Shown here: one piece after another, positions 16,879 to 24,847 of the stretch
Numbering within the stretch: the first letter of the stretch is position 1
Layout: each line of letters opens with the position of its first letter
Assembly (NCBI RefSeq): GCF_000970855.1
Contig: NZ_KQ034046.1
Location: 328,540-392,539, forward strand
From: Lactobacillus helsingborgensis
Lineage (GTDB): Bacteria; Bacillota; Bacilli; Lactobacillales; Lactobacillaceae
DNA length: 64,000 nt
Direction of reading: 5' to 3'
Program-made: the position numbers and the translations under genes
The notes under the pieces: model-generated
The model's input: the letters and a program-made list of their open reading frames with translations, nothing else
Databases searched by the model: none
Told to the model about the DNA's origin: nothing

Positions 16879-17100
16879 CACAGGAATTAAATTACCAAAA
16901 TGATTGGATGTGGTTAGCCACTTAGAAAGCTATGTGGCTAACCATACTAAAAGAGCCTAGCCATCATAGATAAATTCAAACTTGAGTTTCGTTTGAATTC
17001 ATCTAGATGAACCCAAACGCTTATCTATAGTAGCTAAGGTAATAACGATTATTTAGCTGTTTACTAAAAGTAATCATTAAAACTTACCTCCAACTTCGAT
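16879..17100 (-). promoter_or_regulatory. Leader-peptide attenuator B
   Basis: It has the same architecture as leader A: peptide ORF (17021-17077), hairpin (16991-17018), segment 2 (16956-16973), a perfect GGTTAGCCAC/GTGGCTAACC hairpin (16912-16943) and terminator (16850-16878). The switch segments TGGCTAG/TTAGCCA and CTAAGTGG/CCGCTTAG are kept, the last with a G-U pair. Regions outside the switch segments, such as 16880-16910, have diverged freely from leader A. Confidence 0.75.
17021..17077 (-). CDS. Tyrosine-rich leader peptide B (18 aa)
   Basis: ATG follows a strong ribosome site (GGAGGT at 17086-17091, minus strand). The peptide ends QLNNRYYLSYYR-stop, with four Tyr in the last eight residues. 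The N-terminus (MITFSK) differs from leader A (MKYYIKHVS), whereas the C-terminal part is conserved. That pattern fits a stalling or attenuation peptide. Confidence 0.78.
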   Translation of the reverse strand: MITFSKQLNNRYYLSYYR

Positions 17101-17106
17101 AATCGC

Positions 17107-17135
17107 ATTATAAAAAAATAAAAAATTAAAGTCAA
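17107..17135 (-). promoter_or_regulatory. Consensus sigma-A promoter B
   Basis: Read leftward: TTGACT (17130-17135), a 17-bp spacer and TATAAT (17107-17112). It is equivalent to promoter A. Confidence 0.82.
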
Positions 17136-17337
17136 GTATTAATTTTACTTTTATTTAGTTTAAAAATAAAATCTTGTTGGATATTGGGACAAAAACGCTC
17201 TATTGATATAAGTAGTAAAATTTTGCAGTTGGCTTTACAAAACCCGCTATAGAAGCATCTTTTAGCACTTCTCTGACAGTAGCTTCAGCTATGGTTAAAA
17301 CAATTTTACTTTATGACCTGCTGTTAAAATTAATTAG

Positions 17338-17363
17338 TAAGCGCTCTTTTTAATCGTTATAAT
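17338..17363 (+). promoter_or_regulatory. Promoter with cre-like box before manR
   Basis: TATAAT at 17358-17363 is preceded by TAAGCGCTC (17338-17346), a cre-like core overlapping the spacer. A weak -35 (TTAGTA) lies at 17335. CcpA binding here would repress the activator gene. Confidence 0.45.
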
Positions 17364-17393
17364 ACAGATAATAAAAACATGGGGGAAATAAAC

Positions 17394-19955
17394 ATGAAGG
17401 CAGCTAAAGAAAGAGTGCTAAAGCAAATAGATGAATTACCGGATAACGTGACAATTGCGACAAGCGAACTAGCTGAGAAACTAAATTTATCCAGATCAGT
17501 AGTTAGTCACTATTTAAATCAATTGCTTAAAGACAAGAAAGTACAAAAAATTACTCAAAGACCAGTTAGGTGGGCTAAAATTTCTGCTGCCAATTTTTCT
17601 GATCAAGCAGCTTTTAAGAACGTGATTGGAAATAGTGGCTCGCTTAAAAAGGCAATCGCACAAATTAGTGCGGCAGCAGCTTATCCACCTGCTGGGTTGA
17701 ACGTCTTAATTACCGGTAAGTCAGGCGTAGGAAAAAGCTTTTTGGCCAGTAAATTATACTCGTATTCTAAGGAAATAGGCGTGATTGGCAAAAAGGCTCC
17801 GTATATCGTTTTAAACTGTGCCAATTATGCCAATAATCCTGAACTTGTGTCCAGTATGCTCTTTGGCTATGTTCAAGGAGCTTTTACCGGGGCAGACACG
17901 GATAAAGAGGGATTATTAAAAGAGGCGGATGGCGGCTATTTGTTTTTAGATGAAGTACACAGGCTCAGTAGTGAAAATCAGGAAAAACTCTTTAGCTTTA
18001 TTGATTCTGGCGAATTTTACAAAATGGGTGATAATGCTCACGCTTGTAAAGCAAATGTCAGGTTGATTATGGCAACAACCGAAAAGCCGGAAGCTGTTTT
18101 GTTGCCCACATTTTTGAGACGCATTCCCGTCCGCATAAAATTACCGGATTATATTGAGCGTCCAATTGATGAACGGCTGCAACTAATTAATTCTCTGTTT
18201 TTGCATGAAGCTCATAAGATAAATAAAAAGATTGTAATTGATCAAAAGGTAGTTTCAGCACTTTTACAGCTAAAGCATACTGGTAATATCGGCTATTTGA
18301 AAAATATTGTGAAAGTTTCTTGTGCCACAGCCTATCATGACAGCAGTAGTGCGGAAACAATCACCTTAAAACTAAAAGACTTGGATTTGGCTTCTTTGCC
18401 GCATTTTAAAGATTATGGTGCCTTGACAGTTGATCCTAATGAAAAAAACCGGTACACACCACGTATCAGTTTAACCGCGAAACTATTAGAAATAACTTCT
18501 GCTTTACAAGAACTCAGCACGGATTTTACCAATACCAATTTAAATGCCTGTCGTTTACAGATTCAGGCGCTTAATAAATTTATTACGCAAGGGATGCTGG
18601 CATCAGGATTGCATGTGCAACACAATTATCTTTTTAAAAAAATCATCACCAACCAGTACGGCTTGAACAAAACGGACTATTTGGAACCGGTCATGTATGT
18701 TCTGTATGAGCGTCATTTTAAACCCAACTGCGACAAAGAAAAGCTCACAGAAGTTATAACTACTCATTTACCAAGATCGCTGCATGTTGCCAGTAAATTT
18801 TATGAAAAATTATCCGTTCTTGATGAGGAAAGTCAAACCAGTTTAGCGTTAATTTTAGCATTACTTTTAAGTGATCACGTGGATGAAAATATTCAGCTGC
18901 GCGGATTAATGGTGGCACATGGAGAAAGCACGGCAACCAGCATTCAGGCTGTGGTAAATTCTCTATGTGGCAATTATGTTTTTGATGCGATTGATATGCC
19001 TATTGATGCCGACATTGCGACAATTATTAATGAAGCTAATAAGTTGATCAGCAGTTTTAATACCACTAATGGCTTCATATTAATGGTTGATATGGGATCG
19101 CTGAGCCAACTCTATAGTCAAATCAGTGCACAATTAGATGGTGATTTATTAGTCGTCAATAATTTGACGACTTTAACTGCTTTAGATTTAGCACTCAAAA
19201 TGAAGCAGAATTTACCTTTTAAACAAATTGCAGAAAAGGCCGATAAAGACTATGACATTGGTGTCAAATATTACGAAGGCTTTTCTCAGTCAATGAACAT
19301 CTTAGTCTCGTGTATTTCCGGGTTGGGTATAGCTGAGAAAATTAGTGATATCATTCGGGACTATTTACCTGCCAGCATAAAGGTGATCCCCTTAGGCTAT
19401 AATTCACTAAAAGAAAAAATTGCCGGCAAAAAATGGTCCTACTTTGACCGAACTTTATTTGTGCTGACTACTATTGATTTAACGGAAAAAGTTAAATTTA
19501 ACCACATGAATCTGTATGACATACTGGATTCCAGTGGTGAAAATAAGTTGAAAAAATGGCTTTCTCCTTATCTGACCCCAAAGCAGATGGAGAACTTCAA
19601 CAACCAATTACTGCGGTTCTTTTCTAAAGAGGGTATTTCTGAACGTTTAAGTTTTTTAAATCCCGATGTAGTTTTAAGTGAAGTGGAAACCATTAATAAA
19701 AAATACGAGGACTTTTATAATTTAAGGTTAGATGGCAAGGTTAAATTAAACTTATACATGCACATTGCCCTGATGATTGAACGTTCAATGATGCACAACA
19801 CGACTGAAGTCGAAGTTGAACCCAAGTCAGACAAAGAAAAAGGCTTTTTTAAAATTACCAAGAGTATTTTTCAGCCTATTGAAATCAAATACAACATTAA
19901 GGTTTCTAGTTATGAAATGTCATTGTTGTACGAGTTGTTTAAACAGTTTATTTAA
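17394..19955 (+). CDS. manR: LevR/ManR-type sigma-54-dependent activator
   Basis: An 853-aa regulator. N-terminal HTH (SELAEKLNLSRSVVSHYLNQL) is followed by an AAA+ domain with Walker A GKSGVGKS (108-115) and the sigma-54 contact loop GAFTGA (162-167). Next come a PRD, a mannose-type EIIA-like domain (VAHGESTA), a EIIB-like segment and a C-terminal PRD. This order is that of LevR and ManR. It should open the -24/-12 promoter found 80 bp downstream and be tuned by PTS phosphorylation. The frame starts at 17379, but GGGGGA before ATG 17394 decides the start. Confidence 0.93.
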   Translation: MKAAKERVLKQIDELPDNVTIATSELAEKLNLSRSVVSHYLNQLLKDKKVQKITQRPVRWAKISAANFSDQAAFKNVIGNSGSLKKAIAQISAAAAYPPAGLNVLITGKSGVGKSFLASKLYSYSKEIGVIGKKAPYIVLNCANYANNPELVSSMLFGYVQGAFTGADTDKEGLLKEADGGYLFLDEVHRLSSENQEKLFSFIDSGEFYKMGDNAHACKANVRLIMATTEKPEAVLLPTFLRRIPVRIKLPDYIERPIDERLQLINSLFLHEAHKINKKIVIDQKVVSALLQLKHTGNIGYLKNIVKVSCATAYHDSSSAETITLKLKDLDLASLPHFKDYGALTVDPNEKNRYTPRISLTAKLLEITSALQELSTDFTNTNLNACRLQIQALNKFITQGMLASGLHVQHNYLFKKIITNQYGLNKTDYLEPVMYVLYERHFKPNCDKEKLTEVITTHLPRSLHVASKFYEKLSVLDEESQTSLALILALLLSDHVDENIQLRGLMVAHGESTATSIQAVVNSLCGNYVFDAIDMPIDADIATIINEANKLISSFNTTNGFILMVDMGSLSQLYSQISAQLDGDLLVVNNLTTLTALDLALKMKQNLPFKQIAEKADKDYDIGVKYYEGFSQSMNILVSCISGLGIAEKISDIIRDYLPASIKVIPLGYNSLKEKIAGKKWSYFDRTLFVLTTIDLTEKVKFNHMNLYDILDSSGENKLKKWLSPYLTPKQMENFNNQLLRFFSKEGISERLSFLNPDVVLSEVETINKKYEDFYNLRLDGKVKLNLYMHIALMIERSMMHNTTEVEVEPKSDKEKGFFKITKSIFQPIEIKYNIKVSSYEMSLLYELFKQFI

Positions 19956-20008
19956 AAGTGTTTAATAATGCAAAAAGAAGTATTTAGATTTTAAACACTT
20001 CTTTTTTT
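19956..20008 (+). terminator. Terminator after manR
   Basis: AAGTGTTTAA pairs with TTAAACACTT, and AAAAAGAAGT can alternatively pair with ACTTCTTTTT; a T run follows. It sits immediately upstream of the sigma-54 promoter. Confidence 0.7.
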
Positions 20009-20036
20009 GTTGCCTTCATTTCGGGCTTTACATTAC

Positions 20037-20053
20037 TTGGCACGTCTTTTGCT
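20037..20053 (+). promoter_or_regulatory. Sigma-54 (-24/-12) promoter of the mannose PTS operon
   Basis: TTGGCACG-TCTT-TTGCT is an exact fit to the YTGGCACG-N4-TTGCW consensus. It lies 42 bp before the EIIA start. It is the only such element I found in the window, and it lies between a sigma-54 activator gene and an operon ending in rpoN. Confidence 0.93.
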
Positions 20054-20094
20054 AAAGAGTTAGTGATGATTGATTTAGGAAAAGGAGTGACAAG

Positions 20095-20508
20095 ATGACA
20101 GACATATTAATTGCCAGTCACGGACATTTTGCCAGCGGCTTAAAAAGTTCCATTGATATTTTAACGGGAATGGCAAAAAAGATTCAGGTGATTGATGCGT
20201 ATGTTGATAAATCTGATTATACGAAGCAAATTACGGATTTTATTCAAAACGCTAAACGTCCAGCCGTCATTTTTACTGATTTAAAGGGAGGTAGTGTAAA
20301 TCAGAAGGTTGTTTTAAAGGCGGCCCAAGAAAAAGACATTTTTATTGTTACTCAAACCAACCTTGCAGTTGTATTGGCAGTCTTTTTAGACAATGAAAAG
20401 CTTACGAAACAACATTTGCAGGATTTAATTAATCAAAGCCAAGTTGAACTGTTTCAACTTAATGATGGTGATGAGTCGAGCACTCAAGAAGATGAATTTT
20501 TTGGATAA
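20095..20508 (+). CDS. PTS mannose-family EIIA
   Basis: A 137-aa separate EIIA with phospho-His9 in IASHGHFASGLKSS and FTDLKGGSVNQ. AAGGAG precedes ATG 20095. In many lactobacilli the mannose EIIA is fused to IIB (ManL/ManX); here it is a separate protein, which suggests a system other than the housekeeping glucose/mannose one. The acidic C-terminus is typical. Confidence 0.92.
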   Translation: MTDILIASHGHFASGLKSSIDILTGMAKKIQVIDAYVDKSDYTKQITDFIQNAKRPAVIFTDLKGGSVNQKVVLKAAQEKDIFIVTQTNLAVVLAVFLDNEKLTKQHLQDLINQSQVELFQLNDGDESSTQEDEFFG

Positions 20509-20519
20509 GGAGAAATAAA

Positions 20520-21011
20520 ATGATTGCACAACTTAGAGTAGATGACCGTTTAATTCACGGTCAAGTTGCATTAGTTTGGACCAAAGAACTGAATACACCA
20601 GGAATTATTGTAGCTAACGATAATGCCGCTAATAATCAAATGGTCCAGATGACGCTAAAAATGGCAACGCCAACGGGTAAAAAACTGCTAATTAGAACAG
20701 TTGATGATGCTATTAAAGTTTTTAACAATCCTAAGGGCGCCAATATGAGAATTTTTGCTCTGACCAATAGCGTTAAAGATGCACTGAAAATTGCCCAAAA
20801 CGTTAAGGATATTGAAGGAATAAACGTTGCTAACGTTGGTCGCTTTGCCAAAGATGCCAATGATGCGGTTCAGCTTTCTTCAACCTTAATGCTGTCGCAA
20901 GATGAATTGAAGTCTTTAAAAGAACTGGCTAGTTTAGATATTCCTGTCTTTAACCAAGTGGTGCCAAGTAACGCCAAGACACCAATTAAAACCTTATTGA
21001 AAAACAAATAA
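20520..21011 (+). CDS. PTS mannose-family EIIB
   Basis: A 163-aa IIB with LRVDDRLIHGQVALVW; His13 is the phosphorylation site. The start follows TAAGGAG, 11 bp after the EIIA stop. It works with the IIC and IID encoded next. The substrate cannot be read from sequence; mannose, fructose or an amino sugar are all possible. Confidence 0.93.
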   Translation: MIAQLRVDDRLIHGQVALVWTKELNTPGIIVANDNAANNQMVQMTLKMATPTGKKLLIRTVDDAIKVFNNPKGANMRIFALTNSVKDALKIAQNVKDIEGINVANVGRFAKDANDAVQLSSTLMLSQDELKSLKELASLDIPVFNQVVPSNAKTPIKTLLKNK

Positions 21012-21037
21012 TGACTTAACTTTGAAGGAGGTAAATT

Positions 21038-21877
21038 ATGTTACAAACAGCCTTTCTGGCAGCCCTCTGTGTTTTTATCTGCTTAGGCGGAAACTGGCTC
21101 TGGGGTCAAACAATGATTGAGCGACCATTAGTGGTTGGTACAATTATGGGCTTAATTATGGGAGATATGAGAACCGGTATCTTAATCGGAGCATCTCTTG
21201 AAGCTATTTTCATGGGCGCCGTTGATATTGGTGGTGCGCTCTCGGCTGAGCCTGTTACTGCTACAGTATTGGCAACTACTTTTGCAATTACTTTAGGGGT
21301 TAACACGAAAGCAGCCTTGGCTTTAGCTGTGCCCATCGGAGTTTTTGCGGCATTTATCTTAATGTTTATGAAGAACGTAGTGATGAATATTTTTGCGCCG
21401 CTGGTTGATAAAGTAGCTAGTGATGATAATTCTAAGGGCTTAACCAGACTTCATTTTGGGATGTGGTTTTTGAATTATTTTATCTTTTCATTAGTTACAT
21501 TCTTCGCAGTTTTAGCCGGTGCTCGTCCGGTGCAACAATTAGTTGCGAAAATTCCTGCCAACTTAATGGCTGGTTTGGCAGCAACTGGTGGATTGCTTCC
21601 TGCTGTTGGTTTTGCTATCTTGATGAGAATGTTATGGAGTAAGCAACTTTCACCATACTACTTTTTAGGTTTTATCTTAGCTGCATATATGAATTTGCCA
21701 TCAGTCGCTGTGGCTGCAGTCGGCATCATTATTGTTGTTATTCAATGGATCCGTGATAAGCAAATCATGGACATTGAAAATAAGCAAAAAGAAATGGTAG
21801 CTATGCCACATAATGAAAATCAGACCAAGAGTACTGAAACAGCTGCTGAACAAGAAGAGGAGGACTTTTTCTCATGA
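21038..21877 (+). CDS. PTS mannose-family EIIC
   Basis: A 279-aa membrane subunit with IERPLVVGTIMGLIMGDMRTG near the N-terminus and multiple helices. AAGGAGG is the ribosome site. The tail is acidic (EQEEEDFFS) and overlaps the IID start by four bases (ATGA), so the two membrane subunits are coupled. Confidence 0.92.
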   Translation: MLQTAFLAALCVFICLGGNWLWGQTMIERPLVVGTIMGLIMGDMRTGILIGASLEAIFMGAVDIGGALSAEPVTATVLATTFAITLGVNTKAALALAVPIGVFAAFILMFMKNVVMNIFAPLVDKVASDDNSKGLTRLHFGMWFLNYFIFSLVTFFAVLAGARPVQQLVAKIPANLMAGLAATGGLLPAVGFAILMRMLWSKQLSPYYFLGFILAAYMNLPSVAVAAVGIIIVVIQWIRDKQIMDIENKQKEMVAMPHNENQTKSTETAAEQEEEDFFS

Positions 21878-22701
21878 AATTAACTAAAGATGTATCACCG
21901 ACAGACAAGAAAATAATTAATCGAATTTTTTGGCGTTCATTCACAGTTTTTGCCAGCCGGGTAGGAGCAACTAAAGCCCATGCCCCTGGTTTCATGTATT
22001 CAATCATGCCCGCTCTTGATGAATACTATAAAAATGACAAAGAGGGTCACCGTAAAGCAATGATGCGCCATACAACTTGGTACAATATTACGCAAAATGT
22101 GGGTACTTTTGTAATGGGACTAGTTGCTTCAATGGAGAAAAAGACTGCCCAAGACCCTAATTTTGACCCTGAAACCACGGTTGCGATCAAAACTTCCTTA
22201 ATGGGGCCATTATCTGGTATCGGCGATTCAATTTTCTGGGGAGTATTGAGAGTTATCGCTGCCGGTGTTGGTATTAGTCTGGCCAGTCAGGGCTCTATCT
22301 TGGGACCACTTCTTTTCTTAATAATTTATAATGTACCGTCAATTTTAACGAGGTATTACTTAACTTACATGGGCTTCACTTTGGGTGACACTTTTATTCA
22401 AAATATGTATGAAAGTGGCAGTATGAAGTTACTGAATAAGGCTGCTTCAACTTTAGGATTAATGATGATCGGCTGTATGACGGCGACAATGGTGCAATTT
22501 AAGTCTAAGTTAAGTATTCCGATTACTGGCGGCAAGCCAATTTTAATTCAGACATACCTTGACCAATTGTGGAAAGGATTAGTACCTTTACTGGTTACTC
22601 TTGGCTGCTACTGGCTTTTATCTAAAAAGGTTAATGTTAACTGGATTTTATTAGGAGTACTTGTTTTAGCAATTATTTTAGGATTAATTGGAGTGGTTTA
22701 A
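21874..22701 (+). CDS. PTS mannose-family EIID
   Basis: A 275-aa IID with the SLMGPLSGIGDSIFWGVLRVI motif and C-terminal membrane helices. It completes the permease with EIIC. The next gene begins with TTG on the base after this stop, so transcription evidently continues into the MgtC-like gene. Confidence 0.92.
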   Translation: MKLTKDVSPTDKKIINRIFWRSFTVFASRVGATKAHAPGFMYSIMPALDEYYKNDKEGHRKAMMRHTTWYNITQNVGTFVMGLVASMEKKTAQDPNFDPETTVAIKTSLMGPLSGIGDSIFWGVLRVIAAGVGISLASQGSILGPLLFLIIYNVPSILTRYYLTYMGFTLGDTFIQNMYESGSMKLLNKAASTLGLMMIGCMTATMVQFKSKLSIPITGGKPILIQTYLDQLWKGLVPLLVTLGCYWLLSKKVNVNWILLGVLVLAIILGLIGVV

Positions 22702-23406
22702 TTGGATATAGCCGTGACACTGCCGGAAATTATTGCTAGATTAGCTTTATCTATCGTAATTGCAAGTGTTATTGGTTTTGATCGAGAACATAAAAATAGG
22801 CCAGCAGGAATAAAAACCCACGTTTTAGTTTGTGTTGGTGCTTGTATAATCGCTTTAATTCAAAAAAAGATTGGTTTTGATGCTCTGCAGATAGCAAACG
22901 CACAGCCTAAAATGGCAGGTGTTGTCAGGGCAGATGAAGCCCGTTTAATTGCGCAGGTTGTTTCGGGAATAGGATTTTTGGGAGCAGGAACTATTTTGGT
23001 TCAGCACCGGACGATCTTAGGACTGACTACCGCGGCCAGTTTATGGGCAGTTGCTGGAATAGGATTGGCTTTAGGTATGGGTGATTATGCAATTGGAGTA
23101 GTAGGAGCAATAGCAGTAATTATAGTTTTGGTTTTTTCAAAAAGATTGATCCACATTCATCCAATGAAAAAGCTGGAGATAAAATATAAGCACAAAGTAG
23201 AAACAAAAGAATTTATCAACGATTATTTTAAGAAACATAATATTACTGTTGTCAACGTAAATTTTAAAGTCACGCAAAACTTAAATGATATAACCTATGT
23301 TAATATATATGATATAGAAACCCCACGTTCTATTGATTATGCAAATATAATTGAAGATCTGTCTATGAATAAGAATGTCATGGAAATTCAATTAGTAAGT
23401 ATTTAG
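22702..23406 (+). CDS. MgtC/SapB-family membrane protein
   Basis: A 234-aa protein with four or five N-terminal helices carrying MgtC-family motifs (VIGFDREHKNRPAGIKTHVLV and VVSGIGFLGAGTILV) and a soluble C-terminal ACT-like part. MgtC proteins affect magnesium or phosphate homeostasis, often through ATP synthase or other membrane complexes; the role in lactobacilli is not settled. TTG at 22702 follows GGAG within the EIID coding end. Its place between a mannose PTS and rpoN is unusual and puts it under the sigma-54 promoter. Confidence 0.85.
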   Translation: MDIAVTLPEIIARLALSIVIASVIGFDREHKNRPAGIKTHVLVCVGACIIALIQKKIGFDALQIANAQPKMAGVVRADEARLIAQVVSGIGFLGAGTILVQHRTILGLTTAASLWAVAGIGLALGMGDYAIGVVGAIAVIIVLVFSKRLIHIHPMKKLEIKYKHKVETKEFINDYFKKHNITVVNVNFKVTQNLNDITYVNIYDIETPRSIDYANIIEDLSMNKNVMEIQLVSI

Positions 23407-23427
23407 GTTCATTAAGGAGAAAAGCCG

Positions 23428-24693
23428 ATGACACGATTGCAAAAAATGGTATTGAAACCAAAAGAGCAGTTAGTGTCACGGCTTTTTTTGTCGCCCAAGT
23501 TAAGGCAGAATCTGACGGTTCTTTCATATAGCACCCATGATTTAATTAAGGCGATGAAAGAATTAAGTGCCAGCGATCCCTTTGTTTTTTTACGTGAACC
23601 GCAAGGTGACGCGATGCAAAATCTGGAATGGTTACGTGCACCTGAGGGAGAAAATCTAGTGGACCATTTGCTGATGCAGGTTGATTTGAGTGATTGGCAT
23701 GACTGGGAAAAACGTGCGGTCAAAATGTTGATCTATCATTTGGATGAAGATGGTTATTTAAGGGTGAGCTTGACTAAAATTATTGAGCGTAGTGAGTTTT
23801 CGCTTGAAAACTTAACTAGAGCGAAGAAATTGCTTCAAAGTCTTGATCCATGCGGCATTGGCGCTGCCGACCTAAATGAATGTCTCTTGCTTCAAGCGCT
23901 GCACAAACCTCACTTTAATCCTGTTGCCCTTGAAATTTTGCTCAATAAACAGTTAGAAATATTAGCTGATCCAGATCAATGGCATAATTCTGTATTTTCA
24001 GAGACGGAATTAACTGCGGCATTAGCTAGTATTCAGACTTTAGATCCTACTCCGGCAAGTGATTATGTGACGGGGGAAAATACGCAGTATTTACTTCCTG
24101 ACCTTATTTATAAAGTAAATGACGGACACTTAATGATTGAGAATTTACAAAGTCAGATACCGGAAATGGTTTTTGATGAGCAAGCCTTTAATGAATTAAA
24201 AGAGCAGGCAGATGAAAATAAATATTTTTCCCAGCAAAAACAGCGTTATGAGGAAATGAAGAATGCAATTGCGGAACGGCAGAAGACTATTATGCGGCTG
24301 GGTGAATTTGTTGGTCAGTTTCAGTATGAATTTTTGACAACAATGCACAAAAAAGAATTAAAACCGCTGGGCTTAAAAGAAACCGCACAGGCGTTGAACC
24401 TAGCACCAAGTACGATTAGCAGGGCTATCAAGGATAAATACATCCAGTGTCAAAATAAAATTTTTAGTTTTAAAATGCTATTTCCGCGGGAAGTCACTAC
24501 CGATTTATCACAAGCCCGCGTAGAATATGACTTGTGCAAAATTATTAGAAAAGAGAATACCCGTGCGCCACTTAGTGACCAGCAGTTAGTGGAAATTTTT
24601 GCTAAACATGATGTCTTTTTAAGTAGGCGCGTCATAGCGAAGTACCGTAACAAGCTCAAGATACCCAACAGTTATGCCAGAAGAGCAAAATAA
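23428..24693 (+). CDS. rpoN: RNA polymerase sigma-54 factor
   Basis: A 421-aa sigma-54 with the diagnostic RpoN box SRRVIAKYRNK (residues 399-409), the HTH region AQALNLAPSTISRAIK, and the core-binding domain in the N-terminal half. In Firmicutes sigma-54 often serves only a few PTS operons. It starts 22 bp after the MgtC-like gene with AAGGAG, and no terminator lies between, so it appears to be the last gene of the operon that sigma-54 itself transcribes. Region I is short, as in other lactic acid bacteria. Confidence 0.95.
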   Translation: MTRLQKMVLKPKEQLVSRLFLSPKLRQNLTVLSYSTHDLIKAMKELSASDPFVFLREPQGDAMQNLEWLRAPEGENLVDHLLMQVDLSDWHDWEKRAVKMLIYHLDEDGYLRVSLTKIIERSEFSLENLTRAKKLLQSLDPCGIGAADLNECLLLQALHKPHFNPVALEILLNKQLEILADPDQWHNSVFSETELTAALASIQTLDPTPASDYVTGENTQYLLPDLIYKVNDGHLMIENLQSQIPEMVFDEQAFNELKEQADENKYFSQQKQRYEEMKNAIAERQKTIMRLGEFVGQFQYEFLTTMHKKELKPLGLKETAQALNLAPSTISRAIKDKYIQCQNKIFSFKMLFPREVTTDLSQARVEYDLCKIIRKENTRAPLSDQQLVEIFAKHDVFLSRRVIAKYRNKLKIPNSYARRAK

Positions 24694-24695
24694 AT

Positions 24696-24834
24696 AAAAG
24701 GGTCTGGGGAAAAACTCTAACCTAACAAAAAGGCTGACAAATAACGTCAATAAAACGTTGATTTGTCGGCCTTTTTAAATTGTGAAATTTTTTAATTTAA
24801 CTTCAAAGAGCACTTTTTCCCAGACTCTTTGTTT
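24696..24834. repeat. Nested palindrome with terminator hairpin
   Basis: Outer arms AAAGGGTCTGGGGAAAAA (24697-24714) and TTTTTCCCAGACTCTTT (24814-24830) are complementary apart from a G-U pair and a bulge. They enclose a perfect terminator-like hairpin, AAAAAGGCTGACAAAT with its complement (24727-24776). The AGTCTGGGA-type arm resembles intergenic palindromes scattered in lactobacilli. It ends the rpoN transcript and the converging aldo/keto reductase transcript. Confidence 0.7.
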
Positions 24835-24847
24835 TAGCTAAAAGTGT

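Noticed and set aside
15500..17100. T-box or known riboswitch as the control of the two ABC leaders
   Set aside because: The GGGTGGTACCGCG-type T-box core is absent, and no aptamer I know of fits. The peptide ORF and the chain of alternative pairings explain the conserved parts better.
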